Origin: Acidovorax radicis N35
GTDB taxonomy: Bacteria > Pseudomonadota > Gammaproteobacteria > Burkholderiales > Burkholderiaceae_C
DNA length: 64,000 bases
Direction of reading: 5' to 3'
Assembly: GCF_000204195.1 (NCBI RefSeq)
Contig: NZ_AFBG01000020.1
Location: forward strand, 310,001-374,000
Shown here: in pieces, positions 61,918 through 64,000 of the stretch
Layout of the letters: the number at the start of each line of letters is the position of its first letter
Numbering within the stretch: position 1 is the first letter of the stretch
Notes under the pieces: model-generated
What the model saw: the letters and a program-made list of their open reading frames with translations, nothing else
What the model was told of the DNA's origin: nothing
The model's database searches: none
Made by a program: the position numbers and the translations under genes

Positions 61918-62694
61918 TCAGCGGCCCAGTGCAAACACGACAGGGGTGCGGTTGTCGGGGGGCGTCGGTTGCTGGCGCCATTGCCGCACCAGCTGGCTGC
62001 GAATGCGTGCATCGGGCAATGTCAGCCCGCTGGCCAGCGCCAGGCGGGTGTGGGGCTGTAGCGCCTGTACCAGTGCCTGCCACAGGGCAGCGTTGCGGTA
62101 CGGGGTTTCGATGAAAAGCTGGGTCTGCCCCGTCTTGAGGGCCAGGCCTTCCAGCTCCTTGATGCGCTGGATGCGTTCCTGGCTGTCCTGGGGCAGGTAG
62201 CCAACAAACGCGAAGTTCTGCCCGTTCAATCCGCTGGCCGCCAGCGCCAGCAGCAGCGACACCGGGCCCACCAGGGGGACAACGGGGATATCGAGATCGT
62301 GTGCCGCGCGCACCACGGACGAACCGGGATCGGCCACGGCAGGCATGCCCGCCTCGCTGACCAGCCCCATGTCGTGCCCCGCCAGGGCTGCGGCGAGCAG
62401 CGGGCGGGCGTCGAACGGGGCCGAGCCCTTGTCGCCGTGGTCGCCTTTTTTGTGAACTTCGCGGGGCAGTTCCGTGATCTGCTGCTGCTGCAGGGGCGCG
62501 GCCAAGGGGTAGAGGGCGTCCACGCGCTTGAGGTAGGCGCGGGTGCTTTTGGCGTTCTCGCACACCCAGTGGGTGAGCTGCGCGGCGGCCTGCAGGGTGC
62601 TGGTGGGCAGCGCATCCTGAAGCGGGACCTGGGTGTCGCAGCCAAAATCGAGCGGCGCGGGCACGAGGAACAGCGTTCCGGTTTTGGTATTCAT
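61918..62694 (-). CDS. SAM-dependent methyltransferase, RsmI-like (tetrapyrrole methylase fold)
   Basis: The protein has 258 residues. The tetrapyrrole-methylase fold is shown by L-V-S-E-A-G-M-P-A-V-A-D-P-G-S (residues about 105-125), V-P-L-V-G-P-V-S-L-L-L-A and the F-I-E-T-P-Y-R-N motif. These match RsmI, which 2'-O-methylates 16S rRNA C1402. The N-terminus is shorter and different from classical RsmI, and an insert K-K-G-D-H-G-D-K-G is present. It may be a paralogue with another role, because Burkholderiales commonly encode two. It is co-oriented with the MORN-like gene. Confidence 0.75.
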   Translation of the reverse strand: MNTKTGTLFLVPAPLDFGCDTQVPLQDALPTSTLQAAAQLTHWVCENAKSTRAYLKRVDALYPLAAPLQQQQITELPREVHKKGDHGDKGSAPFDARPLLAAALAGHDMGLVSEAGMPAVADPGSSVVRAAHDLDIPVVPLVGPVSLLLALAASGLNGQNFAFVGYLPQDSQERIQRIKELEGLALKTGQTQLFIETPYRNAALWQALVQALQPHTRLALASGLTLPDARIRSQLVRQWRQQPTPPDNRTPVVFALGR

Positions 62695-62796
62695 CGTCGG
62701 TCTCCATTGTGCTGCGCGGTATCTGCAGCCCAGGAAACTGGTGTGGCCCAGGAAAGTGCACCCGTGGAACTGGCTTTGCCAGGCCCCTGGGTGCGT

Positions 62797-62818
62797 CCCC
62801 CTCCCCAAGGAGAGGGGG
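62797..62818. repeat. G/C-rich hairpin repeat (common Comamonadaceae intergenic type)
   Basis: CCCCCTC and GAGGGGG form a perfect 7-bp stem with an 8-base loop, followed by GGTCGGCGCAAAGCGACTC. It lies between the methyltransferase and maf genes, both on the minus strand. A terminator-like or repeat role is possible; no T run follows. Confidence 0.5.
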
Positions 62819-62848
62819 TCGGCGCAAAGCGACTCAGGGGGTGTCTCA

Positions 62849-63448
62849 TCATGGCAGCACCAGCCCTGCAGCGCGCAGCATGCGGCAAGTGCGGATCAGA
62901 GGCAGTCCAATGAGCGCGGTGGGGTCGTCGCTGTGGATGGCGTCCAGTAGCGCAATGCCCAGGCCTTCGCTCTTGGCGCTGCCGGCGCAGTCATAGGGTT
63001 GCTCGGCGCGCAGATAGCGCTCGATTTCCGCGTCGGACAGGTCGCGGAATTTGACCTCCACAGGGGCCAGGTCGACCTGCTCGAAGCCTGTTGCCGTGCA
63101 CACCACGGCCAGGGCTGTTTGGAAAATCACCGTTTGTCCGCGCATCTGGCGCAGCTGCTCCACTGCGCGTTCATGAAGGCCTGGTTTTCCCAACGGCTCG
63201 CCAGCGAGGTCTGCCACCTGGTCGGAGCCGATCACCACCGCCTCGGGGTGCTGCTGTGCCACGGCGCGCGCCTTGGCCAGCGCCAGGCGCAAGGCCAGAG
63301 CACGAGGGGCTTCGCCGGGCAGTGGGGTCTCATCCACATCCGGGGCCGCGACGTCAAAAGGCAGGTTCAACCGCTGAAGCAACTCGCGCCGATAGCGCGA
63401 GGTGGAGCCCAATACCAGAGGGCGTTGCAGGGGAGGGGATTGATGCAT
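62849..63448 (-). CDS. yceF: Maf/YceF-type nucleoside-triphosphate pyrophosphatase (m7GTP type)
   Basis: The protein has 199 residues. The Maf signature L-G-S-T-S-R-Y-R-R-E-L-L is at 13-24, with the P-D-V-D-E-T and A-x-x-K-A segments following. The I-G-S-D-Q-V and the C-A-G-S-A-K-S-E-G-L-G region point to the YceF (7-methyl-GTP) branch rather than the dTTP/UTP branch. It hydrolyses modified NTPs to monophosphates. It is divergent from yceD with only 25 bases between start codons, the same pairing as in enterics. Confidence 0.9.
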   Translation of the reverse strand: MHQSPPLQRPLVLGSTSRYRRELLQRLNLPFDVAAPDVDETPLPGEAPRALALRLALAKARAVAQQHPEAVVIGSDQVADLAGEPLGKPGLHERAVEQLRQMRGQTVIFQTALAVVCTATGFEQVDLAPVEVKFRDLSDAEIERYLRAEQPYDCAGSAKSEGLGIALLDAIHSDDPTALIGLPLIRTCRMLRAAGLVLP

Positions 63449-63473
63449 GCGCCGATTCTCTTACACTGCCGCC

Positions 63474-64000
63474 ATGACCAAGGAATTCTCCGCACAGCGC
63501 CTCGACGTGAAAGCCTTTGCACAGGCGGGTGGTCGGCTGGCGGGCCACGATTCACTTTTGAAGTACGAACGGTTGGCCCAGGAGGCCAAGGGCCTGCACC
63601 CAGACTTGATGGTGGATTGGGAAGCTCTCGGTGAAGTGCGTACTGCGTTGGGCGGAATGGGCCAGGTGTGGCTGCATATCAAGGTGCAGGCGAGCTTTCC
63701 CATGGAATGCCAGCGTTGCATGACTCCTGTGGATGTGCCGCTGGAGGTTGATCGGGAGTTCCGCTTCGTGGCCGACGAGGCCACTGCCGAGGCGCTGGAC
63801 GACGAGAGCGAGGAAGACCTGCTTGCCATGAGCCGCGAGTTTGACCTTCATGAACTCATCGAGGACGAGTTGCTGATGGCATTGCCTGTGGTGCCCAAAC
63901 ACGACGAGTGCCCTACCTCGGTGCCGCTGGCTTCTTCGGACGACGATTTCGAGGAAGCCAATGACGAAAAGCCCAATCCGTTTGCAGCGTTGGCAGCGCT
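63474..64000 (+). CDS. yceD: YceD (DUF177) protein, incomplete at the window end
   Basis: The open frame of 175 codons runs off base 64000. The N-terminus M-T-K-E-F-S-A-Q-R-L-D-V and the E-C-Q-R-C-M-T-P-V and acidic D-D-E-S-E-E-D stretch match DUF177/YceD, which is linked to 23S rRNA synthesis and usually precedes rpmF (L32) and the fatty-acid genes. A second Cys after K-H-D-E-C-P completes the metal-like cysteine set. The region C-terminal to F-A-A-L-A-A-L should appear next. The 25-base gap to yceF leaves room only for a promoter within the yceF gene. Confidence 0.9.
   Translation, partial: MTKEFSAQRLDVKAFAQAGGRLAGHDSLLKYERLAQEAKGLHPDLMVDWEALGEVRTALGGMGQVWLHIKVQASFPMECQRCMTPVDVPLEVDREFRFVADEATAEALDDESEEDLLAMSREFDLHELIEDELLMALPVVPKHDECPTSVPLASSDDDFEEANDEKPNPFAALAA

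Noticed and set aside
1..64000. CRISPR arrays, tRNA/rRNA genes, prophage or transposase genes
   Set aside because: No regularly spaced direct repeats, cloverleaf-like sequences or recognisable integrase/transposase motifs were found by eye.

Overview
The window looks like a chromosome segment of a Comamonadaceae betaproteobacterium (Acidovorax-like). The DNA is GC-rich. The gene set is typical of that family: rne divergent from rluC, the HAD/Rieske/SppA/RsmI-like/Maf/YceD run, QueF, DUF3034, and a polyamine-type ABC transporter next to an opine-oxidase-like enzyme. The dispersed repeats are also of the kind seen in these genomes. No rRNA, tRNA, CRISPR array, prophage or intact insertion sequence was recognised.

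Layout. 1-4.8 kb: start of a large catalase gene, a rhomboid protease, a repeat island and two envelope genes. 5-13.8 kb: alpha-2-macroglobulin/PbpC envelope-defence locus. 13.9-17.6 kb: a membrane diguanylate cyclase and an FMN lactate-dehydrogenase-type enzyme. 17.6-24 kb: an ECF sigma/anti-sigma pair surrounded by periplasmic redox genes (cytochrome c, DUF3034 barrel, exported truncated haemoglobin, cupredoxin, dihaem cytochrome c), interrupted by a second copy of the repeat island. 24.1-32.1 kb: a seven-gene operon coding for an ABC importer and a three-subunit FAD/[2Fe-2S] dehydrogenase, with a divergent IclR regulator. 32.2-34.9 kb: small accessory genes (hydrolase with TetR regulator, TipAS protein, acetyltransferase). 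35.2-38.8 kb: a second diguanylate cyclase and an AT-richer acyltransferase. 38.8-46.7 kb: LysR regulator and a divergent five-gene amine/amino-acid catabolic operon. 46.9-53.4 kb: DNA polymerase IV, a second ECF sigma/anti-sigma pair with a TPR protein, queF, a prolyl hydroxylase and yaaA. 53.6-64 kb: conserved RNA-processing and housekeeping genes ending in a truncated yceD.

Main new observations. (1) Four genes around the two ECF systems share an upstream motif TGMATCC-N16-CGTWT, which defines a small candidate regulon. (2) A roughly 650-730 bp element with long inverted arms and conserved hairpins is present twice. (3) A roughly 45 bp REP-like repeat occurs about ten times. Two copies lie in frame at the start of genes and encode the signal peptide of an exported protein. 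Two more lie inside the reading frames of the macroglobulin and PbpC genes.
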